From Rugalucina vietnamica (Eukaryota > Mollusca > Bivalvia > Lucinida > Lucinidae): 64,000 nucleotides of DNA. Positions 28,501-43,500 of this stretch are shown in pieces. The position numbers and the translations under genes were made by a program. How positions within the stretch are numbered: the first letter of the stretch is position 1; each line of letters begins with the position of its first letter. The notes under the pieces were generated by a model. That model worked only from the letters and a program-made list of their open reading frames with translations, searched no databases and was not told where the DNA came from. The stretch covers positions 45,649,986-45,713,985 of the forward strand of contig OZ024875.1 of NCBI GenBank assembly GCA_964017185.1, read 5' to 3'.

Positions 28501-31500
28501 CAATCGTCTGCGCAAGCAACATACAAAGTCTTTCACAGATGATTTCGTGATTCGGCATCATAAATACCATGATTTGTGTACAGGAATATCTATCGTGTCT
28601 CCTTTTGCAGAATGATAGCTGAGTTTTTGTTTTCTCTTACATAATAAACATACAAGTGCATGATGTCTGAAATGAGCTACTTGCATAACTACACAGAATT
28701 AGTCAGCAATATCCATGGAATAGATACCCCCTTATACCCCACTTTTATATAGCAAAACTGGGGTATGTAGGGATATACCTATTTTTTTTTTCAATTTTTA
28801 CAATTTTGGAAAAATCTGTTTATCACATGGGCATGTTTTCATAATTAATGGAATTAATTGGCAATCAAATACAAACTCAGGCATTGAAAACATTGTACAG
28901 AAACCTTCTGACAGAAATGACTTTTTCTCAAATTTTCCTTTATTTTCAATCAACAATGTGGTTAGTTGGGCCTTGGTGTCTTCAAATATGGTACATTTCA
29001 GTCAAAATAGAAATGATATCCATGTTTTGGGGGAATTTCAGATAGATATAAATAATTAAATTGTATAAATCAATACAGTGAAGAAGTACAAACAAATTGA
29101 AACATGTTTGAGCTTATCAACTGAGTCATGTAATGAGAAAACTGGATTTTTGCCTATGCGAAAACAAAGACGCAGTTCAGCTGATTAGCACCTTCATTTT
29201 CATTGCACAGATAGTACAATGTGTCTCCTGGTTAAATCCAAAATTTCATGCTTCTAAACTTTTTCTGAGACTTACAGGCGGGTTCGCGTCGCAACTTGAC
29301 TGAAGTAGCAGCAATTCAGTTAGATCAGAGAAGCAGGTCTATAGGAGCCGGGATACAAGAAAACCCGTCTTCTGGGTTTATGACCAGGTCTGACACAAAC
29401 CTGCCTGTGCAGCTCCAGAAGATGGCTAGAGGCTGGAAATTTTGGATTTAGAAAGTAGAGGAATTTTTCTATCTGTGTAGCGAAAGCAAAGGCGCTGATC
29501 AGCTTCGCAGTTACTGCGAAGCTGATCTGCGCCTTTGTTTTCGCCCAGGCAAAAATTTAGTTCAATCGGGGAAGCAGGTCTATAGGATATTGATTTCTGT
29601 AAGCATGCTGTGGCAGGAAATATAGATTTCAGTTCCTTATACATGTCATCATGAAAACATGTCGGTGTAATGAATACTACTTTAAACCCCATTTTTAGCT
29701 CACCTGAGCCGTTAGGCTCACAAGGTGAGCTTATAGGATGGCCATGATCCGGCGTCCGTCCGTCCGTCGTCCGTCCGTCGTCCGTCCACAATTTCAAAGA
29801 TTTTCTCCTCTGAAACCGCTTGGCCAATCAAAGCCAAATTTTATATGAAGCATCTATAGGAAGGGGGAACCAATGTGTATATAAGAAATCCAGGTCACAT
29901 GACCAAGATGGCCGCCATGCCCATATATGGTAAAAACCCTTCAAAAATCTTCTTCTCCCGAACCAGTGGACCAATTTCAACGAAACTTGGCATGAAGCAT
30001 CAATGGCTCAAGCACTACAATGTGTATATAAATTATGACCCTGTGATGACCTTGACCTATTTTACAGCAAGGTCAACATAAGTCACCAATGCATTTGAAT
30101 GGGGAAAACTTTTAAAATGTCATTTAAAGTGAAAGCCTTGCAGGAAATGGGCAGTAGGACTGAATATTAATGATTCTGAAAAAAATTGGACCCCAGGGGC
30201 TCATGTGCCCCCACCCTGGGGCAATATACATGTATATCTTCACTATATTCAAATGTCTTCTCCTCTGAAACCGCTTGACCAATCAAAGCCAAATTTTACG
30301 TAAAGCATCAATAGGAAGGGATAACCAATGTGTATATAAATAATCCAGGTCACATGACCAAGATGGCCGCCATGCCCATATATGGTAAAAACCCTTCAAA
30401 AATCTTTTTCTCTGGAACCGGTGGACCAATTTCAATGAAACTTGGCATGAAGCATCGATGGCTAAAGCACTACAATGTATATATAAATCATGACCCTGTG
30501 ATGACCTTGACCTATTTTACGGCAAGGTCAACATAGGTCGCCAATGCATTTGAATGGGGAAAACTTTTAAAATGACATTTAAAGTGAAAGTCTTGCAGGA
30601 AATGGGCAGTAGGACTGAATATTAATGATTCTGAAAAAAAATGGACCCCAGGGGCTCATGTGCCCCCACCCCGGGGCAATATACATGTATATCTTCACTA
30701 TATTCAAACGTCTGCTCCTCTGAAACCACTTGACCAATCAAAGCCAAATTTTATGTAATGCATCAATAGGAAGGGATAACCAATGTATATATAAATAATC
30801 CAGGTCACATGACCAAGATGGCCACCATGCCCAAACATGGTAAAAACCCTTCAAAAATCTTTTTCTCTGGAACCGTTGGACCAATTTCAATGAAACTTGG
30901 CATGAAACATCGATGGCTAAAGCACTACAGTGTATATATAAATCATGACCCTGTGATGACCTTGACCTATTTTATGGCAAGGTCAACATAGGTCACCAAT
31001 GCATTTGAATGGGGAAAACTTTTAAAATGTCATTTAAAGTGAAAGTCTTGCAGGAAATGGGCTAAAGGACTGACTATTAATGATTCTGACAAAAAATGGA
31101 CCACAGGGGCTCATATGCCCCCACCCCGGGGCAATATACTTGTATATCTCCATAATATTCAAACATGTGCTCCTCTGAAACCACTTGGCCAATCAAAGCC
31201 AAATTTTATGTGAAGCATCTAAAGGATGGGGTAATCAATGTTTATATAAATAATCCAGGTCACATGACCAAGATGGCCGCCAGGCCCATATATGGTAAAA
31301 ATCTCTCAAAAATCTTCTTCTCCGGAACCAGTGGACAGATTTCAAGGAAACTTGGCTTGAAGCATCGATGGCTCAAGTACTACAATGTATATATAAATCA
31401 TGACCCTGTGATGACCTTGACCCAGTTTATGGCAAGGTCAACATGGGTTGCCAATGCATTTGAATGGGAATAACTGTTAAAATGTCATTTGAAGGAAAAA

Positions 31501-34500
31501 GCCAGCAGGAAATTGGCAAATGGACAAAATATTGATTATTCTGAAAAAGAAAATGGCCCAAGGGCTTCATCTGCCCCTGCACTGGGATTAAATACCATAA
31601 TATTCAAACATGTTTATTGGTATATGCTGCAGATCTCAGGTGAGCGTTTACAGGACCATTGGTCCTCTGGTATGAATATAAAGGGGTATACGAATAGTTT
31701 TTTTTTATCCAAAACATAGATGGTGGGTAGTACTGGGTACTGGTTAGAAGCACCTCTCTGAGACAGTTCTAACATGTACATGTATCACAATTTTAAAAAA
31801 AAAATATATATATTTTTTTTTTTATTTCAAAGCCAAAAAAAATGTAATGTATAGGGCAACTATTTATGAATAAAGATGAGATTTTTTTCTGGTTTTACTT
31901 TGATCTGTAAATTAGTGTATATAATTGTGGTTTGACTGAGTATATTATATTGTCATTTGCCATGTCTAACAGTCTGTGTTATATTACATAGCTTTGACAC
32001 TTTTTCATAAACTATTTGTGGTCAGAAAATCAACTCTATTAGGTTACGCATCGCCTTTTTTGGATATGAGCTGTTAGTTTCAATGCTGAGTAAGGTTTTG
32101 CGATTTCCTACTCAATAAACGCCAAAGGGACTCTTACATAGTGCTGCTTTGCACCCTTTTCAAGTTGTAACCTAATACTTTCACGGAAACACAGCTCATT
32201 TTACAGTCAGTACGATGTGGTTGCTGATTTCTTCCTGCAAGTCTGTCTAATGAGAGTTTGATACAATTATTAGAGACTGAGCGGCATCGTGACAAGACTG
32301 GACTTTTACCTATGCGAAAACAAAGGCGCAGATCAGCTTCGCAGTAACTGTGAAGCTGATCAGCGCCTTTGTTTTCACTACACAGATAGTTCAATTCCTC
32401 TACTTTGTAAGTGCAAAATTTCTAGCCTCTAGCAATCTTCTGTTCTTGTACAGCTCCCTTTGTGTTGGACCTGTTCAAAAACCACATTGCTGGGTTTTCT
32501 CGTGTGGTGGCTCAATTATTAGAGTCTGATCAATGTGTTTTATCTTTTATTCTCTTTTATGTGGTCTCATGAGGCATGTCAGAAAAACATGATTATACCA
32601 TTTCCCAATAATGAAACCTCAGATCAGTCTGTGCATCTGAAGAATCACATTACAGTCTTAATAATTCAGCATCTAACTAGCCAATTAATGATTAATTACA
32701 TTTTTAAGTAAAAAACAGAATTTTCTTATCTCCAGCATGGCCTGGTTGATGGTGACCCTCTAAAGGATGGATTTATCACAACAAGGCTTGGCATGAGGTG
32801 CATCATGAAAAAACCTGTCCATTGAATTTCTGACCAGATTAAATACAAAACAATGTGTGCAGCGACAGAAAAAAAGCAAGAAGCTTGAATTTTCTGGTTT
32901 AAAAGATGATGGATTATACTATCTGTGAGGTGAAAGGAAAGCTCAGTTAATGCACAGCTGATCTGCATCTTGTTTTTTTTTTTCGTTTTTTTTGGCATAA
33001 TGCAAAATCAAGTTTCCTCATGGTGTTACTCAGTAGGTCCTAAGAGGCATCATATGAATGGGATTCAGCACATTTCTGTTTTGTTCTCTCACCATTCATA
33101 ATGTCTCCAGAAATTATTGACTCTAGAATTGAGTCGCCTCATGGGAAAACCAACAATCTGCATAGGCGAAAACAAAGGGGCAGATCAGCTTCGCGGTAAC
33201 CACGAAACTGATCAGCGCCTTTGTTTTCGCTACACGGATAGTACAATTCCTCTTCTACTTAAATCCGAAATTTCAAGCTTCTAGCTCTTTTCTGTGCTTG
33301 TACAGGCCGGTTTGTGTAGGACCTGTTCGGAAACCACATTGTTGGTTTTCCCACGAGGCGGCTCAATTATTGTTTTTACACCATGGGAAGATTATGGCAA
33401 ATTCTGCCCATAGGCAAGTTTACCCAGAAAAGGGAAATAACAGTTCGTGTAACAGCTCCACTGATATAACTGAGAGCATTACGAAAACTTTAATTCAGAG
33501 ATTATTTTTTTTCAGCTGTAAAATTCAACAGAAAATTTTGATATTTTTAACTTTTTTGCTCAAAACATAGATCGTGGGTACATGCTAGAACTGTCACAGC
33601 AAGGTAGTTCTAATGAGTACCCACAATCTAAGTTTTGGACCAAAATTAAGTATACCCCTGCATATCCCGATTTTACTATATAAAAGTGGGGTTTAAGGGG
33701 TATACATTGCAAGGGCATGTTTTCCTGATGGTTTCTGGGTTTATTTGTTAAGGTTCACGCATGATACTTTTATAACGGAAATGTTTGCAAGAACTTCATG
33801 TATACAAAGTTTCAGGAACCCGATGCCTTGCAATTCAAAGTTCTTGCTAGTAAAAACTAAAGTTTTTAAGAATGCATGAGTACCCTTTTGTGAATATCGG
33901 AACTTGCTAATAATTCAGAAACAGAAAAATAGTGGAACAAATTCACATGAAAATTTCTGAATTTACAATAATTCATCATTTTCACATGGATTTATTCACA
34001 TTTAATAATGTCTACCTCTGAGTATACAGTGTCTAGTAAATGTGTATATTTTATCAATTTTTGATAAAACATAGTCATAATGTATTTTGTTTATGTATGT
34101 TTTTAAAGTTGATGAGCTATTTGAGAATTACTGGAAGTCGTATGAAGAGGGTATATGTTTTATCCTGTCACAGATCCCATTCCCTTTATTGTTTTGAGCT
34201 CTGTTGAACACACATATGAAGGACATTTTCTTAATATAAGCACATAGCATGTGAATATATTTGAAATTACAAGGTTCGCACAGGCTTGAAAAGTACTTGA
34301 AAATGAAGGGTTGTCTTGAAAAGTAATTAAAAACCAAATTTGCCTTGAAAAGTGCTGGAAAATTAGCCATTGGCCTTGAAAAGCACTTGAATTTCACTTC
34401 TTCCGGTATTCCAGACAATAAGATTCGGTTTCAAAATCAAATGTGAGCATTTAAGAAGAAGTTCGGCATGTTTGAATACAAAAAGATCGGCGAGAGCGCC

Positions 34501-37500
34501 ATAATGAAGAAACAGGCCGAATACGTATGGCGCGAATCGGTAATTGAGTTGCTTCCCTTGCGAAATGGTCGCGAAAACTTGGGCCGAAAATATATGGCAC
34601 GAATCGGTTCGTACCATAATTGGGTTGCTTCCCTTGAGGAATGGTTCACGATTTATTGCATCTGTTTTATCTGCATTGAAAATCCATGATGAATACAGAC
34701 TAAACGGAACCAAAATGACGTCGAAATGATATTTTTTCGAGCACAAATTTAATTTCAACATTTCTTAACAAAATGGAAAAGTGCGTGTACAGCAGGGACT
34801 GGCCGAAACGTTATTCTTGGGCCAAGGAAACGGACAATAAACACAAGGCACATTGTCGTGCATGTAATAAAGATATTGATGTGGCTCAAATGGGTGAAAG
34901 TGCTTTACGCTCACACGCGAGTGGAGATCGACATAAGAAACATGAGCAGTCTTTATCTGGGACTTTCACAAACTTCTTTATCAAAAAGGAAACTAAAGTT
35001 AAGACAGAACTTCCTACTACAGCATCCACCCCAAGTCCTTGAAAATGGTAAGATTTGTCCTTGAAAAGTCCTTGAATTTTACTTGGCCTTGCCTGTATGA
35101 ACCCTGAATTATCATGAATGACAAGCACTCATTGAATTGCTAACTCATAAAATTCTGCTGAATTTTTATTAAAAATTCTACTGATTCATACGAAAACATT
35201 ATATTTTATTAATTTTGTTCCAAGAATGAAGTATCTTCAAAAGAGCTCAAATGTTTTATACTTTCTGTCAATTTAAGCCAGTATCTCACTGGAATGGGAC
35301 AACTGGAGACTAGTTGGCAACGAGTTTGCAACAAAGATTAACTATTCAAACACAACTTTCACATTGCAGTCTCATTGAATGGACATTTCGTGAATTTTGG
35401 CAAACTTATGCAAATAAATCTCAAGACTGGTGCGCGATAGTTGTGAGGCATTCATATGATAGTTGCGAGACATTCATGAGAGTGTCTCTCACGACTTTCT
35501 CAGAATGTAACTTTTTTTCATTTTCACTCTTACGACAGTCCCGAGACATTTGTGAGAGTGTCTCAGGACATTCATATGAATGTTGCTTAGTTTTATTTTC
35601 TCGCGAGATAGTTTTGAGTTGTCGTATGTTTTCTCAAGACTGCCATGCGACAGTTGCACGACATTTGTACAATGTTCGTACCAGTGTCGAAAAAAATTGC
35701 ATTGTACGACATTCTTACCAGAGTCGAAAATATTTTGCATTGTACGACATTCGTACTGGTGGCGAAAAATTTTTGCATTGTAAATTTGCCAAAATTTTGC
35801 GGCAAGTTAAACGACACTCGCTTGAACGTCGCGCGCCAATCTTGCAACGGGTTTGCAAACATTTTGGCTGAAAAATTCATATAAAATTTTTGAACATGTT
35901 CGAAACCTTTGTGACTAGTACGCGACTAGTTGGTGACACAAGAAAATTCTCGCGCGAGTATTGATCGACAAAATTCGCAAAACTGTCATGTGGAATTCGC
36001 ATTCCAGTGAGATACTAGCTTTAACTTATCAGTCTTTGATTTTTTAAAAAGATTTTTAGCTCACCTGAGTCTAAGCTTATAGTAGTGGCAGATTCATATC
36101 ACAAACTCACTAAGCTAAGTACTGTAAAAAATTGTTCATTAATATTTGCAAAAAGCAACTGTTGGCCTGATCAGAGCTTAATCTGAAATTCAGGGCCTAG
36201 TTGTTCAAAATTAACAACATCGTTAGTTAATAATTCGTTGAAATTTCAAACATAAATATAACAAATACACTGTTATTTTTTGTTGATAAAAAAAACAACA
36301 AAAAATAACAGTGTATTTGCTTATGTAGTCGGCATTTACTTAACGAGTTGAGGTCTAAACGATGATATTAAGCTAACGAAGTCTTGAACAACTGGCCCCT
36401 GGTGTTTGGGTGAAACAGGCTTTTAAGTTTAATGTATGCTGTAACATTTTGATAGCTGATGATTCAGGTGAGCAAGTATGGGCTTTTCAATTCTCAATGA
36501 GGATTCTATTTTCGTCATGCCATTATTTAGATGACACAAGAAACTTTTCTGCTTTTTTGTCTCATGATTGTATTAAACCTATGCGGACTTATAAATTTCT
36601 TTGAATGTGTTGTTTTTCATTAACAAAATTTAAAATTGAAAAAAAAAAAAATAAATAAATAATAATCTAGGATTGCCGTGTTTCCCCATGTTTTCCTTTC
36701 CCTTTTGATTGTTTGTAAAATCTTTTTTTTTTGTGTGATTCAGAACAGTACATTGAGTGTTTATTTGTTGAAGACTAAAGAATTATTTTAGTCATCATTT
36801 AATTATCCCAAAACACCTACCTCCTTTGTATTGAGTGCTAAAAAAATTGAATGAACTTTTCCTAGAATAATTGTTTGATTTTCATTCATAAGAATTTAAT
36901 TTTATTTCATGCTATAATGCAAATTCGACTTTTTAATGATTTCATCACAGAATCATATGGAACCCGGTAAGGGACATATGAATTTATCATTTAAGTCGTT
37001 CCGGCGACTTAATAAGTCATCAAAACAAGATAAGTAAGTGGTTCGGACGACATATTAAGTCATTCTGACGAGATAATAAGTTGTCCAAACGACTTACTTA
37101 TCTCGTTCGAACAAGTTAATTAGTTTTTGACGACATAATCATAGCGTACACATCTCTTATAAAATTTCTGTGCATTTTTTCTTCCATGAACCATGAAGTT
37201 GGCATATGGTTTCAACTATAAAACTGGGCAATAAAGTGCTGCTGATGCCGCAGCTCACTGCAGGGTGAGCTGCAGGGGGGGTGTAATTAGCTGATCATGT
37301 CATATAAAAAATATTTTCATCAATGTGCAAAATTGTTAATATTTCATGTAGAAAACGGGTTGAAAATGCAATTTTATTCAAAAAATTCTGATAATTATGA
37401 TTTTTTACTTTGTTTTCATCTAAAATATAGAATTAAATATTCTGATTTTTATATAGATATATCAATTATCAACAGATGATTAATCACAAGATAACCATAG

Positions 37501-40500
37501 CAAAATTTGCATAATGACCGCTGTAGCACAGGGGGAGTTAATTATTTTATTACTTTGTAATTCGCAACATCTGTACCCGAGATACCTTTCATCTCAGGCA
37601 GAGTGAAAGGTATCTCGGGGTCCAAAACAATAAGACATGTGTACGCCATGTTAGTCATGCAAACGACTTATTAAGTCATCCAAACAAGTTATTAAGTTGT
37701 TCGGAAAGAGTTATTTATCTTCTCCCTTTATTAAGTTGTCTGAACGAGTTATTAAATCGTCCTGATAAATAAGTCATTAGGACGATTAGGCTTAATAACT
37801 TGTTCGAACAAGTTTATTAAGTCATTCAGATGACTTTTAATAAGTCGTCCGAATGAGATAAATAAGTTGTTAGGACAACTTAATAAATTTATAAAATAAT
37901 TTCACATGTCCCATTCCTGGGATCCGTAGAATCAGACGGTTTTGAAATTCCCTTTAAGACTACAAATGCTTTGAATCTCTATTAAACCGCATGTGCATGC
38001 TATATATCCAGTAGTGTAACATTCTTTTTGTAATTGCATTGTACCATTTGTTACAAAATTGAAGGTACCATAAATTTCTTTGCATATTAGGCATATTTGT
38101 CATTGATACATATCATATGATTCAAATATAAAAGCTACACAGGTTTCATGCAATTACATGCAATGATCTAGTATCGATGTCATTAGTACATGTCTATAGA
38201 TTAAAACATATTTTTATTTTGTTGACCTGCAAATGAATAGCCTATTTAGACCAGAAATTCTACCAGCAAGGTACAGTCAAGCTACATTAGAAAGTCCTGT
38301 TCTATGTTAAAGTATCTTCCAAACATTTATACATCATACATTACCGTTTTACAATTTTGCAGGTCGTGCCGGGGCGGATGTTTTGTGGCAGACACTACGT
38401 AACGACTCCAACATTAGACTGATGAAAGAGGATGCTAACATTCCACAAGAATTAAAGGTATGGGTGTACGTATTTTGGGGGTCAAGAATGAGCTTTACTT
38501 CAAAAACGTTCGGAAAAATAATTTAGTGTTATTGGACATGTTAAACTTATTCTGATTTCGTTTTCGTTCTTGAATCCGTCAAACGTATTCAACAATTGTG
38601 TAGTACAGGTCAGCCTCATTGTAACACTAGGGTTCATAGAAACAGACCATGTAATAAGTGAAACTGTGTAATAATGAGGTTATATATATACTCACATTAA
38701 AGATTTAGCAAAAAAAAATCCATTTGGGAGCGATGACATGGCCGTATTATTGAAAACTGTATTATTTTGAGGCATATTATAATGAGGTTGAACTGCATTC
38801 ATTAATTCATTTATTCAATATCAGATAAAAAAGGCAAATTACCCAGAATACTTTGTATGCTTACAGGAGGCATATGGTTGTTTCGCGCGACAGGTGTTAC
38901 AGAAACATCAATTACCTGTTAGGAGAATGTACTATGTTGATGATGATGTTAGTAAAAAAGCTTGCACCTAAGGAAAAAGCTTGCACCTAGGAAAAAAAGT
39001 GTTTTGCATATGCATATTAATGCTGCTTGTGCCTCACAGTCAGGCTATAGGCAATCAGTGCAAACCCATTTCCGATTTGACATTATCACCCTGTATACCC
39101 ATGATGCAACCAAATTTCTTACATTGCAGATTGATGACTTGACAAAATTGATTAGAAGTCCGATTAAATCAGATTTGGAACAACATACAGTGAAGCAATA
39201 TTGATTTTGCAAATACCTGTAGCAAGAAAATGAACTCTTTGCTGTACATTGAAGCCAAATCAATCAGGCTTCCAATCACCACGCTGCATTTTGTCACTTG
39301 TCATGTGATGTTGCATCAACCTGGGCCCAGTTGTTCAAAATTAACAACATCGTTAAAATTTCAAATGGCCATATATTTCAAATACACTGTTATTTTTTGT
39401 TGATAAAATTTTTTCAACAAAAAAATAACAGTGTATTTGCTTATGTAGTCAGCATTTACTTAACAAGTTTAGGTCTTAACGATGACATTAAGCAAACAAA
39501 GTTTTGAACAACTGGCCCCTGTACTGTAAGAATCAAGGGTATACAGGGTCATAATGCAGCTTTCGATTTGGGTCTTCTTTGTTTGCTTGCAGAATTTATA
39601 TTGAACAAAAATAGTAATAAGAAAATAGGCAAATGGTTAAGCTTGGGATATGTGGATTAACACATTTAAGCCTGGTGTCCCTTTTATGGGCCATAGGCAA
39701 ACAGAATAGCCCCAGATGTGATGCCGCAGAATGCGGCGTCCCATCTGGGGCTATTCTGTTTGCTTAAAGGAATTTCATTGAAAAATGAGATAAAAAATAA
39801 AAATCACTCCTAACACCCCTAAAAAATGAAAGTGGACTCACCCAAATGATAACAATGGGATAGTCCATTTGTCAAATATAGGTTAATGCTACTGCTTAAT
39901 GCTTTTGCTCTTGAAATAATATGGCACAAAATGGATGATGGCACCAAGGGCTAACAGAGAACTTGTTGGTACACAGCGCACGACAAATAATTTATGCATA
40001 TTAAACATTTTTTATGCTATAATAGAAATGAAATGTTTAGCTTTCCTAACCATCCAATGCTTTATGATAGTATTACAATGGCTTCAACTTTGCAATATTA
40101 ACTAAATTAGATGCTGGTGTGAATGTATATTTGATATATCATCTAACACAAGCAAGATTATTAAAATGCTAGTGGATACGTAGGCATGTAAAACTTAGCG
40201 GCCCAAATGATAGAAAATTAGTGTGTAATGGCATGTTACTAGGTAGCTACAGTAACATTCAGATGTTTAGAAGTAGGCAACAATTGAGCCACCTCGTGGG
40301 AAAACCAACAATGTGGTTTCCGAACAGGTCCGACACAAACTGACCTGTACAAGCACAGAAGCAGGCTAGAAGCTTGTAATTTCGGATTTAAGAAGAACTG
40401 AAGAAGAGGAAGTGTACTATCCGAGTAACGAAAACAAAGGCGCTGATCAGCTTCGCGGTTACCGCGAAGCTGATCTGCGTCTTTGTTTTCGCCTATGCAG

Positions 40501-43500
40501 ATTGTTGGTTTTCCCATGAGGCGGCTCAAATTAAATTAATGATTTACTTGTAAGATATATGCTTGAAATCTAAGTTTGACACATGACTGTTCATATTTAG
40601 ACAAGATTGTGATTTCACAGGTTTCATTTGTATTGCTCAGCCCCTGCACATTGTAGTTGTGAGAAATAGATGGGGTGCTTGTGCCTCTCTGCAAAGCTAA
40701 TTACAGACAGACTGACCATCTTTTTACTGGTTAAATGCAGAGAAGGTCTGATCCTGCCCAGGAAAAGGGTGAAGTCAAACTATCTATACATACAAGCCTA
40801 ATATTTTGAAGCACATTTGGGACGTCATGATATCCTATTGCTGGGTATATGGAGACGACATCCAGACATGACCATAGCTGTTGACTGGAATGTTAAGCTA
40901 CAAATAAAAAAAAATAAGTATTAACTGCTTTTGTAATGATTTTATTGATTCTTGTTGCAAAAGAAACTTTAATTAATCAGTTTATTCTCTGCACCATACA
41001 ACACAACTTTCTTAAAATGATGCACATCTTCCGTTCTTTTATAATGCTATATAGTATGTTATAATAATTGAGCTGCCGCATGGGAAAACCAACAATCTGC
41101 ATAGGCAAAAACAAATGCGCAGATCAGCTTCGCAGTATTTGCGAAGCTGATCAGCGCCTTTGTTTTTGCTACACGGATAGTACAATTCCTCTACTTTCTA
41201 AATCCAAAATTTCCTGCCTCTATCAATCTTCTGTGACTGTACAGCCTGGTTTGTGTCGGACCTGGTCGGAACCCAAATTGTTGTGTTTTCTCGGGCACAA
41301 GAAGGCAGTGCATATCCTCCTATGGACAGGTTCTACACATTTTTTTCTATGAGCATGTAGGAGCAAAGTTCTGGAGCACCTGATTCTATACTATGATCTT
41401 TGTGCGTCATCATGGACTCTTGGAACTGTGCATGACTTTGCAAGAATTTATTTCCACGTATTCTTGGATATCAATTACAAAAAACTTCAGTTATCATGCA
41501 CTGATAGTATCAGTAAAGTGGATTTTAATGTTTTCTCTGTTTTAACACTGTCTGCAATTAAGTTTGTCAAGTGTCAGCGAAACATTAATGATGCCTTGTT
41601 ATTTTTTATCGAATCATTATTTTTATACAATCATAATCATTATTTTCAATTACATTGCTAAATTTTTATGAATTGTTACTCTAATTGGGCTTGTCTCAAG
41701 ACCTGAATTTTCAGTTGTAAATATCATTTAGCTTAATTTATATACAGGAATCATTATTGCCTCATCTGGTGAAGAGCTTTTAAGGTTAGATTACTTCATA
41801 ATGATCATTAAAATGCCCTAGATATTGGCATTATAATACTCTAGATATCAGTCTAAAAAGGGTTTTCTATTGGCTTCTGACCATTTAAAGGGAACATCTA
41901 CTGACTACACAAAGACTATGCTGCTGATTTGTTAAATGCACCACAAAAGCTCTAGTGACACCTAGAGTCTAGAGAAGCTTTGTGATGTCATTCTTGTCCA
42001 TTGTTATGCAGGGTTAGGTAGATGACAGGATGGAAAAGAAAATTTTAATAAACAACAAAATATACTGCCATTATGGCGAGTTTTTAGGGATTGTTTGTGT
42101 AGTGATTGCTGTAGCTTGTGACTAATAAACAAAATGGCAGAAAGCACATCAAAGTAAATAATGTGATTTTTTGTTATGATTTTGTTCTGGTTGCATTTTA
42201 TTGTAAATAACAACCTAATGACCCAGAGCAAACAAGTTTATTATGCTCAGATCATAAACTAATGAAATGGCTTAGTAGACCTCGCCATTTCATCAGTTTA
42301 GTAATCCTATCATGATAAACCTGTTTATTTTTGGTCATGGAAGTTATTTACTACATGTATATGTATAGGAGATTACTCCATTTTTTTCATATGCACAACG
42401 GCATGTCATGGAAAGGGCTTCAGTCCTTCACTAGTGTTGTTGTTTTACAGTGCTGTATGGTAGAACTTTGTGTTGTCATTTCATCAGATTTAAAGTAAGT
42501 TTTTTTCTTTCAAGAACTTCGATTATAATATGAAGATTTTGCAATTGTTTCTCCACAGCTCCCAGAAATGGACAAACTTCTGGACAACCGACAGCTACAG
42601 AAAATACGCAAGATGCGACACAAGTCCGACCTAATGTACAGAGCCTCTGTCTCTAACCAAGATCGTACAGAAGTTATAACGTTCAACAATCCTCTGCCAG
42701 AATTCCACGATCCTAAACCCGAGTCCATCAACAGATACCTGCCGTCATGGCAGGATAATGAGTCTGTAAGTAATACTGTCAATTCGGAAATATTCGCGAG
42801 AACTTCATTTTCGCTATTAAATATTTGTGAATTTGTCACTTCGCTAAAATAAATTTCTAATAAAGAATAAATATATGCTTTATAGACTGCCCTAGCACTC
42901 GCTCGCGAATTAAAGAACTTGCTAATACTTCTGAATTATTTTATACTCTACAGTGAAAACCAATGTATATCAAAACTTGATAAAATTGGTATTTTCATTG
43001 ATATGAAATTTCACTGATATCAAATCTCACTGATATCAAAAGTCACTAGTGACTGATATCAGCCTATATCTTCACTGTAATGACGTCAGATTTTTTGGAT
43101 TACTTTTGACGTTTCCATTTACTTGACGTCATTAAATATGTCTCACTTCACAGATTCAAACGCCTATAACTCCGTTATTTATGAACGAAAACATAAAGTG
43201 TGGGTATTCATTTTCTTAGTTAGAACGTAAGGAACAATGTCGTACCAAAATTATTCGTGTTTTCAAAAATTTTTGGTTTTCGCATTTTCACCGCCTGCTT
43301 TGTGAATAGGAAAATGCCCGTGTATTGTATAAAATAAAAAGAAAATTTGCTTTTTTTCGGTGAATACCAAATATATTTCATCTCGTGAGTTGAAAACATC
43401 AAAATTTTCACTCGTGCTGCGCACTCGTGAAAATTCTGATATTTTCAACTCACTCGATGAAATATATTTGGTATTCACCTCAAAAAAGCAAATATCCTCT

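Noticed and set aside
29426..29827. 133-aa minus-strand ORF
   Set aside because: Combines MITE-A sequence with the GTCC microsatellite end of the tandem-core element.
29875..31473. Repeated MTKMAAMPIYGKNPSK-type ORFs looking like a peptide family
   Set aside because: They recur with the 455-bp DNA period and reappear at 50465-50689 in the inverted copy. The reading frame is a by-product of repeat DNA.
35314..35871. 185-aa ORF as a host gene
   Set aside because: It lies wholly inside a TIR element made of short degenerate repeats and overlaps similar-length ORFs in several other frames.
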